A DNA stretch of 64,000 nucleotides from JBCBKL01 sp963922565 (GCA_963922565.1 CAWUIQ010000008.1:39587-103586), one strand, 5' to 3'; shown: positions 7,976 through 17,478, counted from the stretch's first letter. A program made the numbers and translations. The notes: generated from the sequence alone by a model not told the origin.

Positions 7976-9168
7976 AGGACAGCGCTCCATTGCACGACGG
8001 GGTATGAGCCCTTCCAGCCGGTTTTGTTACCCATCGGAGCGGCATGCGCGATGTCGATCCGCATCAGGCTTCCTCCGATTTCAGCATGCAGGCGGCTGAG
8101 GATTGCCTCGCTTTCCAGCGTAACGCCATTGGCGACGATCCGTGTTCCGTTTGCCAATCGCGCTCTGAGGGCAGCGATCAGATCCATGCTGAGCCCGCCG
8201 CCAACAAAGACCGCATCCGGATCCGGCAGCCCCTCCAGCGCGTCAGGCGCAGTCCCTTCGACGACCCGCAACCGGTCAACGCCCAGCGTTTCGGCATTCT
8301 GGCGGATCAAGGCGGTGCGGTCGGCGCGCGTCTCGATCGCCGTTGCCTCGCAGGTCGGATGCGCCAAGAGCCATTCGATTGAGATGGAACCGGAGCCCGC
8401 TCCGATATCCCACAGCCTCTCACCAGGCTTGGGGGCCAGGGCCGACAGTGTGAGGGCGCGCATCGGTCGTTTGGTCATCACCCCGTCGGTTTCGAATAGG
8501 GCGTCAGGCAGGCCGGAAACATGCGGGACAGCGAGGCCTGTGCCCTGAACATCGATCGCGGCGCAGACGGGTGCTTCGAAGTCTGAGGGAGCCTCTTTCC
8601 CCGACACTTCCGTCATCCGCTCGCGGGGACCGTTGAGCGCTTCGAAAACGGTAACGTGGCTTTCGCCAAAGCCAGCCTCTTTCAGATAGGTCATCAGGTC
8701 CGACACTGCGGCGCCATCACGAAGCAGGACGATCATCCGCTGTCCGCGCGCCAGGCGCGGCCGCAGGCGGGTCAGGGGTGCCGCGTGCAGACCGAGGCAC
8801 AGCGTTGTTTCCAGTGGCCAGCCCAACCGGGCGGCGACATGGGCAAAGGCCGACGGCGCCGGTAGCGCCCGCCAGGAGCCTTTGCCGAACGTCTTTGCGA
8901 TGACACTGCCCGCGCCGAACCAGAACGGATTGCCTGACACGAGAACGACAACCTTGCGCCCCTCATATCCACGCAGCAACGCGATACCGTCTGAAAAGGG
9001 CACGGGCCACGGCACCTGCGTCGCGGCCGTCTCTGGCAGCAGACCCAGATGGCGCGCCGGCCCCATGATCACCTCGGCCTGTTCGATTGCCATTCGGCTT
9101 GCATCCGACAGGCCGGCCAGTCCATCTTCGCCCAGACCAACGATGGTGATCCAAGGATCTTCAGGCAT
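7972..9168 (-). CDS. cobL: Precorrin-6Y C5,15-methyltransferase (decarboxylating), CbiE-CbiT fusion
   Basis: 398 aa bifunctional enzyme. The N-terminal half (about 1-200) is the CbiE-type tetrapyrrole methylase beginning WITIVGLGEDGLAGL. The C-terminal half (about 225-398) is CbiT-like with the Rossmann SAM motif LWDIGAGSGS at 252-261. It methylates C-5 and C-15 and decarboxylates the C-12 side chain to give precorrin-8X. The start MPEDPWITIV at 9168 is best by family; an upstream extension lies antisense to cobK and has no family support. Its ATG shares two bases with the ATG of the divergent cobK (CATG, 9166-9169). Confidence 0.95.
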   Translation of the reverse strand: MPEDPWITIVGLGEDGLAGLSDASRMAIEQAEVIMGPARHLGLLPETAATQVPWPVPFSDGIALLRGYEGRKVVVLVSGNPFWFGAGSVIAKTFGKGSWRALPAPSAFAHVAARLGWPLETTLCLGLHAAPLTRLRPRLARGQRMIVLLRDGAAVSDLMTYLKEAGFGESHVTVFEALNGPRERMTEVSGKEAPSDFEAPVCAAIDVQGTGLAVPHVSGLPDALFETDGVMTKRPMRALTLSALAPKPGERLWDIGAGSGSISIEWLLAHPTCEATAIETRADRTALIRQNAETLGVDRLRVVEGTAPDALEGLPDPDAVFVGGGLSMDLIAALRARLANGTRIVANGVTLESEAILSRLHAEIGGSLMRIDIAHAAPMGNKTGWKGSYPVVQWSAVL

Positions 9169-9928
9169 GACGCCGAACCTCCTCATACTGGGCGGAACGA
9201 CCGAAGCCACGGCCCTCGCCCGGAAGGTGGCGGAGGCCGGGATTGCTGGAACGGTTTCTTTTGCGGGACGGGTTGAAAGGCCCGTGCGCCAACCCTTGCC
9301 GCAGCGTGTGGGTGGTTTTGGCGGGGTCGCGGGGCTGGTTGAGCATCTCGAGAACCATCGGATCACCCATGTGATCGACGCGACGCACCCCTTCGCCGCA
9401 CAGATGAGCCGGAATGCGATTATGGCCTGCGAGCAGGCCGACATTCCCTTGGTCGGCCTTACGCGCCCGGCCTGGACCGAAGAACCCGGCGATCGATGGC
9501 AGCGGGTTTCGGATATCGCCGGGGCGGTTGCCGCACTTGGCGGGCCGCGCAAGCGGGTCATGCTTGCGATTGGCCGCATGCATCTGGCGGACTTTGCGCC
9601 AAACCAACAGCATTTCTATCTGCTTCGGCTTGTTGATCCACCGAAGGCGCCGCTGCCCTTGCCAGAGACCGAGGCGATCATCGCGCGTGGCCCCTACAGC
9701 GCCGAAGCGGATGCGGCGTTGATGGAGCGATACGGGATCGAGATCGTCGTTTCCAAGAATGCAGGCGGCACGGGTGCCTACGCCAAGATCGAGGCTGCGC
9801 GTCGGCTTGGCCTGCCGGTGATCATGATCGACCGCCCGGCAATCCCGCAACGGCAGGAGGTCGCGACGCCCCAAGAGGTGATGGACTGGCTGGCTCATGC
9901 GGGTACCGAACGCGGCGTGTACACATAG
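9167..9928 (+). CDS. cobK: Precorrin-6A reductase, transcribed against the cob operon
   Basis: 253 aa NADPH-dependent reductase that converts precorrin-6A to precorrin-6B. The nucleotide loop LILGGTTEA is at 6-14 and the conserved DATHPFAAQMS at 71-81. I chose the start at 9167 because CobK proteins begin within a few residues of this loop; an ATG eight codons upstream (9143) is in frame but lies inside cobL. The gene is on the plus strand exactly between cobJ and cobL, which are on the minus strand. It overlaps the cobJ 3' end by 34 bp, so its mRNA is fully antisense to any cobJ-cobL transcript. Confidence 0.95.
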   Translation: MTPNLLILGGTTEATALARKVAEAGIAGTVSFAGRVERPVRQPLPQRVGGFGGVAGLVEHLENHRITHVIDATHPFAAQMSRNAIMACEQADIPLVGLTRPAWTEEPGDRWQRVSDIAGAVAALGGPRKRVMLAIGRMHLADFAPNQQHFYLLRLVDPPKAPLPLPETEAIIARGPYSAEADAALMERYGIEIVVSKNAGGTGAYAKIEAARRLGLPVIMIDRPAIPQRQEVATPQEVMDWLAHAGTERGVYT

Positions 9929-10647
9929 GATCGCGTCCCACGTTCGATCATTCTGGTTTGAGACGACCCCACCAGAACGACGGTGCGCATGTCGGCCACG
10001 TCGCTGGTCACATCGGCCAATCGCACGACCCGCAATTCCTCCTCCGGCATTGAAACCGCGCGGGCAAAAATCAGCACCCGGTCCGGCTCGCAGGTCTCGC
10101 GCAACACCGTCAGGGCCCGCTCGAACCCCTCGGGCCGCGCCTTGGAGCATGGGTTATAGAACGCCATGGCAAAATCGGCTTCCGCTGCCAGCCGCAAACG
10201 CCGTTCGATCAGCGACGCCGGTTTGAGGTTGTCGCTGAGATTGATGGCGCAGAAATCGTGCCCCAGCGGCGCGCCTGCACGGGCGGCAGCGGCCAGCATG
10301 GCGGTAATCCCCGGCAGCACCCGAATGTCGACATCGTCCCAATCAGCGGGGCCGTTCTCAAAAGCTTCGAACACGGCGGCGGCCATGGCGAACACGCCCG
10401 GATCGCCGGAACTGACGACAACGACGCGATGACCGTCCCTGGCCAGCGTCAGCGCATGCGCCGCGCGCTCCAGTTCCACCCGATTGTCGCTTTCATGAAG
10501 CGTCAAACCGGGGCGTGGGGTGATACGGCGAACATAGGGGATGTAGCCGATGATATCCGTTGCATCGTCGATGGCCGCGCTGACCTCGGGCGTGATCATG
10601 TCTTCGGATCCGGGACCAAGGCCCGCGATCGTCACCCAGCCGCTCAT
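9895..10647 (-). CDS. cobJ: Precorrin-3B C17-methyltransferase
   Basis: 250 aa SAM-dependent enzyme that methylates C-17 and contracts the ring to give precorrin-4. The motif GLGPGSEDMITPE near the N-terminus and SSGDPGVFAMA identify CobJ/CbiH. Its stop lies inside the 3' end of the opposing cobK. The next gene in the same direction, cobL, begins about 726 bp further on. It overlaps cobI by 4 bp. Confidence 0.95.
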   Translation of the reverse strand: MSGWVTIAGLGPGSEDMITPEVSAAIDDATDIIGYIPYVRRITPRPGLTLHESDNRVELERAAHALTLARDGHRVVVVSSGDPGVFAMAAAVFEAFENGPADWDDVDIRVLPGITAMLAAAARAGAPLGHDFCAINLSDNLKPASLIERRLRLAAEADFAMAFYNPCSKARPEGFERALTVLRETCEPDRVLIFARAVSMPEEELRVVRLADVTSDVADMRTVVLVGSSQTRMIERGTRSYVYTPRSVPA

Positions 10648-11369
10648 GGCCGCCGTCCCTGGCCGTGTACGACTATGATCGAGAAATAGGGCATGGGTTC
10701 GCAGCCCACCTCTGACAGCGGGCGGACGCGCTGGCCCTCCATGCTGGCGAATTCGACGAGGACAGCCCGATCTGCCTTGCCCGATGCCTCAAGGGCGCGG
10801 CGTACCTTTGGTAGGTTGCGCCCGATCTTCATCACCACCAGCGCGTCGGCCTGCGCCATGGCATGGGTCAGGGCGTGTTCATCAAGCGTGCCCATCACGG
10901 TTGTCAGAACGTCATCACCCCACGTGATGGGCGTGCCGCTCGCGGTCCAGGCCGCAGACATACCGGTGATCGCGGGAACGACTTCGACCGGGATCACATC
11001 CTTCAATCGCGTGTAGAGGTGCATGAATGAGCCGTAAAAGAACGGATCGCCCTCGCACAGCACGACCACGTCCTCACCGGTCTCGACAAGGGCCTTTAGG
11101 TGCCTGGTACAATCTACATAAAAGTCGGCCAGGATCGCATTGTAGCGTGGATCGGCCAGGGGGATCTCGGTCGTGACCGGGTACTCCATCGGGAATTCGG
11201 TCGCTTCAGCACCCAACATGTCCTTGACGATCGTTCGCGCGCGACCCGGCCGGCCCGCCTTACGGAAGAACGCGATATGGCGCGCATTTCGAACCAGCCG
11301 ATCCGCCCGAACGCTCATAAGGTCCGGATCGCCCGGGCCGAGGCCGACGCCGTAAAGTATCCCGGTCAT
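10644..11369 (-). CDS. cobI: Precorrin-2 C20-methyltransferase
   Basis: 241 aa SAM-dependent enzyme that converts precorrin-2 to precorrin-3A. The start at 11369 gives MTGILYGVGLGPGDPDL, the expected glycine loop at the N-terminus, and makes an ATGA overlap with cobH; the longer open frame upstream has no family character. The segment CEGDPFFYGSFMHLY is a family hallmark. It is flanked by 4-bp overlaps on both sides. Confidence 0.95.
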   Translation of the reverse strand: MTGILYGVGLGPGDPDLMSVRADRLVRNARHIAFFRKAGRPGRARTIVKDMLGAEATEFPMEYPVTTEIPLADPRYNAILADFYVDCTRHLKALVETGEDVVVLCEGDPFFYGSFMHLYTRLKDVIPVEVVPAITGMSAAWTASGTPITWGDDVLTTVMGTLDEHALTHAMAQADALVVMKIGRNLPKVRRALEASGKADRAVLVEFASMEGQRVRPLSEVGCEPMPYFSIIVVHGQGRRP

Positions 11370-11995
11370 TCGGCGCGGCTCGCGATGGCGTTGATGGCGG
11401 CCACGGTGATCGCGCTGCCGCCAAGACGGCCCTCGACGATGATGCTTGGTGCTGGTTGGGCCTCCCAAAGCGCTTCTTTGCTTTCCCGGGCACCGACAAA
11501 CCCCACCGGGCAGCCGATAATGGCGGCGGGGCGGGGGCAATCATCGTCTTCGAGCATTTCCAGCAGGTGAAAAAGAGCTGTCGGCGCATTGCCGATGGCA
11601 ACGACCGCGCCGTCCAGCATGGGCCGCCAGAGCTCAAGCGCCACAGCCGACCGGGTGGTGCCGAGATCCCTGGCCAATTCGGGCACCTTCGGATCGCGCA
11701 ACGTGCAGATCACCGCATTCTCTGCAGGCAGGCGTTTCCGGGTCACGCCTTCGCTGACCATGTAGGCGTCGCAAAGGATCGGCGCACCGGCCTCTAACGC
11801 TGTCCGCGCCGCCGCTACAGCCCCGTTCGAGATTTTCACATGCTGTTCCAGTCCGACCATGCCTGCCGCGTGGATCATGCGGACGACCACTTGCTCTTCG
11901 TCTGCGTTGAAGTGGTCGAGATGGGCTTCGCGCCGGATTGTCGCGAAGCTTTCCAGATAGATGGCTGCCCCGTCTTTTTCGTATTGGTATGGCAT
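11366..11995 (-). CDS. cobH: Precorrin-8X methylmutase
   Basis: 209 aa enzyme that moves the methyl group from C-11 to C-12, giving hydrogenobyrinic acid. The catalytic histidine is visible as His42 in RMIHAAGM, matching the active-site His of characterised CobH. The C-terminal GCPVGFVGARESKEAL segment is typical. It begins 2 bp after the cobG stop and overlaps cobI by 4 bp. Confidence 0.95.
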   Translation of the reverse strand: MPYQYEKDGAAIYLESFATIRREAHLDHFNADEEQVVVRMIHAAGMVGLEQHVKISNGAVAAARTALEAGAPILCDAYMVSEGVTRKRLPAENAVICTLRDPKVPELARDLGTTRSAVALELWRPMLDGAVVAIGNAPTALFHLLEMLEDDDCPRPAAIIGCPVGFVGARESKEALWEAQPAPSIIVEGRLGGSAITVAAINAIASRAE

Positions 11996-11997
11996 TG

Positions 11998-13134
11998 TCA
12001 GTCGCTGATTTCCTTCACGAGCGCCTCGGCGCTCAGCCCGCGCTGGCGGGGCTCATCCCATGCCGATCCGCCGGTGACAAGATCGAAGCCGCCATTCGCA
12101 GCCACGACCGTTACGTCGGATGCCGCCGGTCTGGCACAGCCTTTCTGGCATCCCGAGACGTGAAGCGTTTTGTCCACGGGCATATGTGTCGACAGCCGTC
12201 TCGCAACATCGCGCGTCGGCCCAAGCGCCTGCGGACATCCCGGCGCTCCGGTGCAGGCATCGATCCGGAGCAACGGATCGTCAGGATCTGTAATGAAGTC
12301 CGGCGCTTCGATGTCGTTTGCGCCCATCAGCAGAAAGAGCCGGTCGACCATAGGACGCATGGTGGTTGCACCCGTGTCCGAAACCAGACGGGCGAGTGCG
12401 CTTGCCTCGAGTGAGCCAAACGGCGCGCCGAGGATCCGGCCATCGACGCTTGTGCCAGGTTGGGGCGCTTTGCGCGGCTGGCGCGGCGGGGCTACGAGCC
12501 AGTCGTGGGGTAGCGAGGCGCAGGCGACATGCCGCCTCATTCGGCCCGCTTTCACCCCTCCAGTTTCAACAAACCAACCGACCAGCTGCATAAGGGCGGC
12601 TGCGATCTCATCCTCGCTGACGAACCGGCCTTTTGTGGCCCCGTCTGCGCGCAACAGAATTGCACCTTCATCCGTGAGCTCGATCCGGAAATCGGCAGAG
12701 CAGTTTTGCAGCAAGGCATCGCGGCCAGTATCGATGGCAAAGCCCATCTTGGCGGGCAATTCCGGCATCTCAGATAGCGCGTCCATCAAGCGGGTCGTCA
12801 ACCTGTGGGTCAGGTCACCCGCATGCCAATCATGCGCTACAATCACTGCGCGCCGTTCTTCGATCAGCGGGTCGGTATGCACGACTCCGATCTCGATCAA
12901 CCGATCCATCAGGGATGGATGGTCGGCCTCGGAAACGCCCCGGATCTGCAAATTTGCCCTGCTGGTCAGGTCGATTGCACCATTGCCGAACCGGTTGGAC
13001 GCATCGCACAGATCCATGACCTGCGCTGCGGTCAGCTCACCCATCCAGGGCCGGGCACGCACCACAAGACCATCGCCCGACATCATCGGGCGATAGGCGC
13101 CGGGGCACCAGCCGCGCACCTGCGGCGCGCTCAT
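11998..13134 (-). CDS. cobG: Precorrin-3B synthase
   Basis: 378 aa monooxygenase of the aerobic pathway, which uses O2 to form the C-20 hydroxy gamma-lactone precorrin-3B. It belongs to the nitrite/sulfite reductase ferredoxin-like family. The four cysteines for the 4Fe-4S cluster are visible in the C-terminal part: Cys294 and Cys300 (CTGAPGC), Cys329 and Cys333 (CQKGC). Its presence shows that this organism uses the oxygen-dependent route. It overlaps cobN by 4 bp. Confidence 0.93.
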   Translation of the reverse strand: MSAPQVRGWCPGAYRPMMSGDGLVVRARPWMGELTAAQVMDLCDASNRFGNGAIDLTSRANLQIRGVSEADHPSLMDRLIEIGVVHTDPLIEERRAVIVAHDWHAGDLTHRLTTRLMDALSEMPELPAKMGFAIDTGRDALLQNCSADFRIELTDEGAILLRADGATKGRFVSEDEIAAALMQLVGWFVETGGVKAGRMRRHVACASLPHDWLVAPPRQPRKAPQPGTSVDGRILGAPFGSLEASALARLVSDTGATTMRPMVDRLFLLMGANDIEAPDFITDPDDPLLRIDACTGAPGCPQALGPTRDVARRLSTHMPVDKTLHVSGCQKGCARPAASDVTVVAANGGFDLVTGGSAWDEPRQRGLSAEALVKEISD

Positions 13135-16100
13135 TCCGCGGCCCCCATGGCCGCAAGGATCGAATTGCGCCGCGTGACCCAGAGCCCGGCATCTCGTAGT
13201 GCCTCAAAGCGATCCTGCATCGCGGCCAACGCCTCCGGGTTGGCATCGGCCAGAAAGGCGCGCGTTGCCGGATCACCCAGCGTTGCGTCGTAGTAGAGAT
13301 CAAAGAGGTGCGCCGGCACCGCCGCTGCGAGATGCGCAAAGGCCGACATGTTTTCGAGGGTCGCCGCGATTTCTGCCGCACCGCGAAAACCGTGCCGCTT
13401 CATACCCGCGATCCAGGCAGGGTTCGCTGCGCGAGCCTGAACCACACGCGCCACTTCTTCGGTAAGCGCACGCGCGCGCGGCCGGTCCGGATTGGTCGCG
13501 TCCAGATGATAGATACGCCCGTTGCCGCCAGCCGCAGCCTGTGCCGCAGCAAATCCAGCCTCGTGCGCGGCGTAATCCTCGGCCAGCAGAATATCTGTTT
13601 CTGGCAGGTCCTGGGTGTGAACGAAAGTATCTGCCTGCACCACCCGTTGCCGGATTCCATCTGGATTTTGCCGCGCCTCGTCGCCGTTCAACGCCCAGCT
13701 TGAGGCTGCCAGCCACGCTTCGCCAGCGGCGCGCCGCGATGCGTCGTCATACTCCGTCAGGTTGGGACCCATACCAACGCCGTAGCGGCCCGGCTGAGGT
13801 CCGAACACACGATCAGTCGCGTCGCCCACATAGGGGTTCCAATCGGGCGCTTCGTCCCGCGCGGCGAGGGCCCGAACGGCTTGCGCAAAAAGCGCTGACA
13901 GCGTCGGAAAGACGTCACGGAACAGCCCCGATACCCGCAGCGTGACGTCGATGCGGGGGCGCTCAAGCTCGGTGATCGGCAGGACCTCGATGCCTGAAAC
14001 CCGCTCGGACCCGGCATCCCAAACCGGCCTAATACCCATCAGATGCAGGGCCATCGCGAAATCCTCGCCGGCTGTCCGCATCGTTGCCGACCCCCAGAGA
14101 TCGACGATCAGGCCGCGCGGCCAATCGCCTTCGTCCTGCAGATGGCGGCGCATCAGTTCTTCGCCCAGCGTCACACCCTGAGCATAGGCGGCGCGCGTTG
14201 GCACGCTGCGCGGATCGGTGGTGTAGAGATTGCGCCCGGTTGGCAGTACGTCCTGTCGCCCGCGGAATGGGGAACCGGATGGCCCGGCATCGATCCGTTT
14301 GCCGTTCAGAGCGTCGATCAGGGCATTGCGCTCGGCCGTGGCAGAGGCCGAAATGTCGAACGCATCACAGTCTGATCGATCCCGGCCCCAGATGTGCAGG
14401 CCGTCACCGAACTGGCTGTCCTTGACGTCGCAAACGAACTGATCGATGCGCGTGATCGCCTCGAACGAACAGGCGGCAGCGTTCAGGCCAAGATCATCCT
14501 CGACACCAAGCGCCTGCGCCTCGGTGCGGATATCGTCCTGCAGACGGTCACGCCGTTTGGGGTCAAGGCCGCCCGCGTTGGAAAATTCGTCCAGCAAGGC
14601 CTCAAGCCGCGCCAGGCGAAGGGGCGCGCCTGACTGAACCAGCGGCGGGGGTACGTGCCCCAGCGTGATGGCCCCGATCCGGCGTTTGGCCTGTGCCGCT
14701 TCGCCCGGATCGTTGACGATGAAGGGGTAGATGACGGGCGTATTGCCGGTCAGGGCGTCAGGCCAGCAGTGTTTCGACAGGGCCACCGCCTTGCCCGGCA
14801 GCCATTCGAGCGTGCCGTGCGCGCCGATATGGATCAGCCCGTCAACATGGCGCTGCATCCACAGGTAAAAGGCGACATAGCTGTGGCGTGGCACCCGAGA
14901 GAGGTCGTGATACTCGGTGTCCCGATGTTTGGGCGAGCCACGCTCGGGCTGCAGCGCGACAAAGACATTGCCCCGTTTGAGGATTGGCAGCGTGATGGCA
15001 CCGATGGTGGCGTCCGGATCATCTTCGGCATGCCCCCATGCTTCGAGCAGGTCCGCGCGCAGTGAGGCGGGTAAATCGCCGAGCGCTTCTTTGTAATCGT
15101 CGAGGGGCCAGGCGATCCGAGCCTCGCTCAGATCGGATGCTGACAGACCCGGCTCGGCCATGTGCCCGGATGCCTTCAGATCCTCAAGCATGGCCGCCGC
15201 CGATGCGATTGCGTCGAGGCCGACGGCGTGGGCCGCATTCCAGTGACGGCCCGGATACGTCGACAGAACAAGCGCCAGTTTGCGGTTCTCTGCCGGGGTC
15301 GATGACAGGTGATGCCATGCGGTGACGCGGTCGACCACGGCCCGGACCCGGTTGTCCTGCGGCGTATGGACATGGCGCGCGAATTCCAGATGCGGATCTT
15401 TTGCCTCCGGTTCTTTGAACGACGCCACACCGGCAAAAAGGCGGCCGTCCACCTCGGGCAGCACCACATGCATCGCCAGATCGGCGGGTGACAATCCGCG
15501 CTCTGCCTCGGCCCAGGCCTTTTCGCCAGACGTCGCCAGCGCGACCTGAAAGACCGGCACATCCGCTGCATCAAGCGGTGATGTTCCTTCGGCCCCGCGG
15601 CCTGAAAAAGACGTGGCATTGACGATTGATACGGGGCGCAGATGGGCAACCTGCCGTTTCAACCAGCCAGCCACTTCAGGCGCCTTGAGCGACGGCGCGA
15701 AAAGGCCCATGACCGCAAAACCCTTGGCCCGCAGCGCATCGAAGAGGGCCTCGACCGGTTTCAGATCCGCCGCGACAAGGTAAGACCGATAAAACACGAC
15801 AACGATCAGCGGTGCCTGTTCAATGCCCCGGGCGAGGACCGGACAGGCCACCCCATCCTCTGGCGTCCAGCCCCCTACGGTTGGCAGCACCGTGTTGCCC
15901 CGGACCGGTCCTGCATAAAGACCGGAGGCCAACGCCATCTGCGCCAGTGCCGCCTGCGCGCCAAGGGCACCACCCGCATCGCAAAGGTGTTGAAGGCGCC
16001 GCAAAGTCGAGACGGGCAGAGTCGATATTTCGTCGAGGCGCAGGTCTGGACGGCCATCCGCCGGCAAAACGGCGAGGGCGATGTTCCTCTCTCGGGCAAG

Positions 16101-16415
16101 CGCCTCGATCTGCTGCAACCCGTAGGACCAGTACGGCACGCCACCGATCAGCCGGATCAGGATGCCTTTCGTGCCTGAAAGCGTCTGCTCGACATAGGTG
16201 TCGACTGACAGCGGATGCTTGAGCGCGGCAATATTGGCAAGCCGCAGGGTCGGTATCTTGCCGTCCGGCCCCCCGCCGCGATGCCAGCCCGCGGCAAAGG
16301 CCCCGAGATCGGAGTCGGAGAAGCTGAGCATCGTGAGGTCCGCAGGGGATTGGCCGAGATCGGTTGGCGTCTCGGTTTCCTCCAGCCCGTGGCTCTCACG
16401 AAAGACGACGTGCAT
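13131..16415 (-). CDS. cobN: Cobaltochelatase subunit CobN
   Basis: 1094 aa large subunit of the ATP-dependent aerobic cobaltochelatase, which inserts Co2+ into hydrogenobyrinic acid a,c-diamide with CobS and CobT. It is homologous to the magnesium chelatase H subunit; HIGAHGTLEWLPGKAVALS is the recognisable core. It is shorter than the roughly 1250 aa CobN of Pseudomonas denitrificans, but I see no frameshift and the N-terminus (MHVVFRESHGLEE) is as expected, so it is likely intact. cobS and cobT are not in the window. The start is 6 bp after the cobW stop. Confidence 0.95.
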   Translation of the reverse strand: MHVVFRESHGLEETETPTDLGQSPADLTMLSFSDSDLGAFAAGWHRGGGPDGKIPTLRLANIAALKHPLSVDTYVEQTLSGTKGILIRLIGGVPYWSYGLQQIEALARERNIALAVLPADGRPDLRLDEISTLPVSTLRRLQHLCDAGGALGAQAALAQMALASGLYAGPVRGNTVLPTVGGWTPEDGVACPVLARGIEQAPLIVVVFYRSYLVAADLKPVEALFDALRAKGFAVMGLFAPSLKAPEVAGWLKRQVAHLRPVSIVNATSFSGRGAEGTSPLDAADVPVFQVALATSGEKAWAEAERGLSPADLAMHVVLPEVDGRLFAGVASFKEPEAKDPHLEFARHVHTPQDNRVRAVVDRVTAWHHLSSTPAENRKLALVLSTYPGRHWNAAHAVGLDAIASAAAMLEDLKASGHMAEPGLSASDLSEARIAWPLDDYKEALGDLPASLRADLLEAWGHAEDDPDATIGAITLPILKRGNVFVALQPERGSPKHRDTEYHDLSRVPRHSYVAFYLWMQRHVDGLIHIGAHGTLEWLPGKAVALSKHCWPDALTGNTPVIYPFIVNDPGEAAQAKRRIGAITLGHVPPPLVQSGAPLRLARLEALLDEFSNAGGLDPKRRDRLQDDIRTEAQALGVEDDLGLNAAACSFEAITRIDQFVCDVKDSQFGDGLHIWGRDRSDCDAFDISASATAERNALIDALNGKRIDAGPSGSPFRGRQDVLPTGRNLYTTDPRSVPTRAAYAQGVTLGEELMRRHLQDEGDWPRGLIVDLWGSATMRTAGEDFAMALHLMGIRPVWDAGSERVSGIEVLPITELERPRIDVTLRVSGLFRDVFPTLSALFAQAVRALAARDEAPDWNPYVGDATDRVFGPQPGRYGVGMGPNLTEYDDASRRAAGEAWLAASSWALNGDEARQNPDGIRQRVVQADTFVHTQDLPETDILLAEDYAAHEAGFAAAQAAAGGNGRIYHLDATNPDRPRARALTEEVARVVQARAANPAWIAGMKRHGFRGAAEIAATLENMSAFAHLAAAVPAHLFDLYYDATLGDPATRAFLADANPEALAAMQDRFEALRDAGLWVTRRNSILAAMGAAE

Positions 16416-16421
16416 GGCCCG

Positions 16422-17477
16422 TTACTCGGCAGCGGCCCCTTCGGGGGCGAGAACCGCGCGAATAGCGGCTGTGTTGATATCGTCGTGCTCTGCGATGACC
16501 ACCATGCGGCCCAGACGCGCTTCGCCTGCCTGCCAGGGGCGGTCATACTGGTGCCTGACGCGCGACCCAACAGCCTGAACCAGCAACCGCATGGGCTTGC
16601 CCGCAACACTGGCATAGCCCTTCACCCGCAGGATGTTCTGCTGATCGGCAAGGCGCCGAATACGCTCGACCAGCTCCTCGGGATCAGAAACTTCGGCGAT
16701 ATCAATCACCACGCTCTCGAAATCTTCATGGTCGTGATCATGCGGCCCGTCGTGATGCGAGGGGCGGGCTTCCAAGTCGTCCTCGGCGGCAGCCTCCAGG
16801 CCCAAGATGACGCGCGGATCGACAATGCCCTCGGCCACCTCGACAACGGGCAGGGGGCGGGGCGCGACATCCGCTATAATGGTCTTGGCTTGTTCGATAC
16901 CTGATTGACCGGCGAGATCGGGCTTGGTCAGAAGGATCAGATCGGCGCACGAGATCTGGTCTTCGAACAGCTCCGACAGCGGCGTTTCGTGATCCAGCCC
17001 TTCGTCGGCCAACCGCTGCGCATCCACCGCCGCCACGTCTGGCGCGAAACGGCCTGCTGCGACGGCCTCGGCATCTGCCAGTGCGATCACGCCGTCGACC
17101 GTGATCCTCGACCGGATATCCGGCCAGTCAAATGCCTTGAGCAATGGTTTCGGCAGGGCAAGGCCGGACGTCTCGATCAGTATGTGTTCTGGCCGGGGGT
17201 CGAGGGCCATCAAGGCTTCGATCGTTGGTATAAAATCATCCGCAACGGTACAGCAGATGCAGCCATTGGCCAGTTCCATGATGTTCTCTGCCGGACAATC
17301 CGGGATGGCACAGCCCTTGAGGATTTCGCCATCAACACCGACATCGCCGAATTCGTTCACGACAACGGCCAGCCGCTTGCCGCCCGGGTTCTGCATCAGA
17401 TGCGAGATTAGGGTCGTCTTGCCCGAGCCGAGAAAGCCGGTGATGACGGTAACGGGGACTTTGTTCAGATCGGCCAT
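16422..17477 (-). CDS. cobW: CobW family GTP-dependent metal chaperone
   Basis: 351 aa G3E GTPase. The P-loop GFLGSGKTT is at 14-22, the metal-binding GCICC at 72-76 and NKxD-like TKPD near 185. A His/Asp-rich loop (residues 241-250, HHDGPHDHDH) and the CobW C-terminal domain (from about 255) follow. CobW proteins are thought to deliver cobalt for insertion into the corrin; its place next to cobN fits. It starts 1 bp after the upstream DUF1636 gene. Confidence 0.93.
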   Translation of the reverse strand: MADLNKVPVTVITGFLGSGKTTLISHLMQNPGGKRLAVVVNEFGDVGVDGEILKGCAIPDCPAENIMELANGCICCTVADDFIPTIEALMALDPRPEHILIETSGLALPKPLLKAFDWPDIRSRITVDGVIALADAEAVAAGRFAPDVAAVDAQRLADEGLDHETPLSELFEDQISCADLILLTKPDLAGQSGIEQAKTIIADVAPRPLPVVEVAEGIVDPRVILGLEAAAEDDLEARPSHHDGPHDHDHEDFESVVIDIAEVSDPEELVERIRRLADQQNILRVKGYASVAGKPMRLLVQAVGSRVRHQYDRPWQAGEARLGRMVVIAEHDDINTAAIRAVLAPEGAAAE

Positions 17478-17478
17478 A

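Noticed and set aside
9161..10150. Long minus-strand open frame (over 300 codons) antisense to cobK
   Set aside because: It is the mirror frame of a G+C-rich gene; the encoded sequence is Arg/Ala-rich low complexity and matches no cob protein, while cobK on the plus strand has clear motifs.
13131..16415. cobN truncated because shorter than the Pseudomonas protein
   Set aside because: N- and C-termini are normal for this group, the frame is unbroken and the overlap with cobG is kept.
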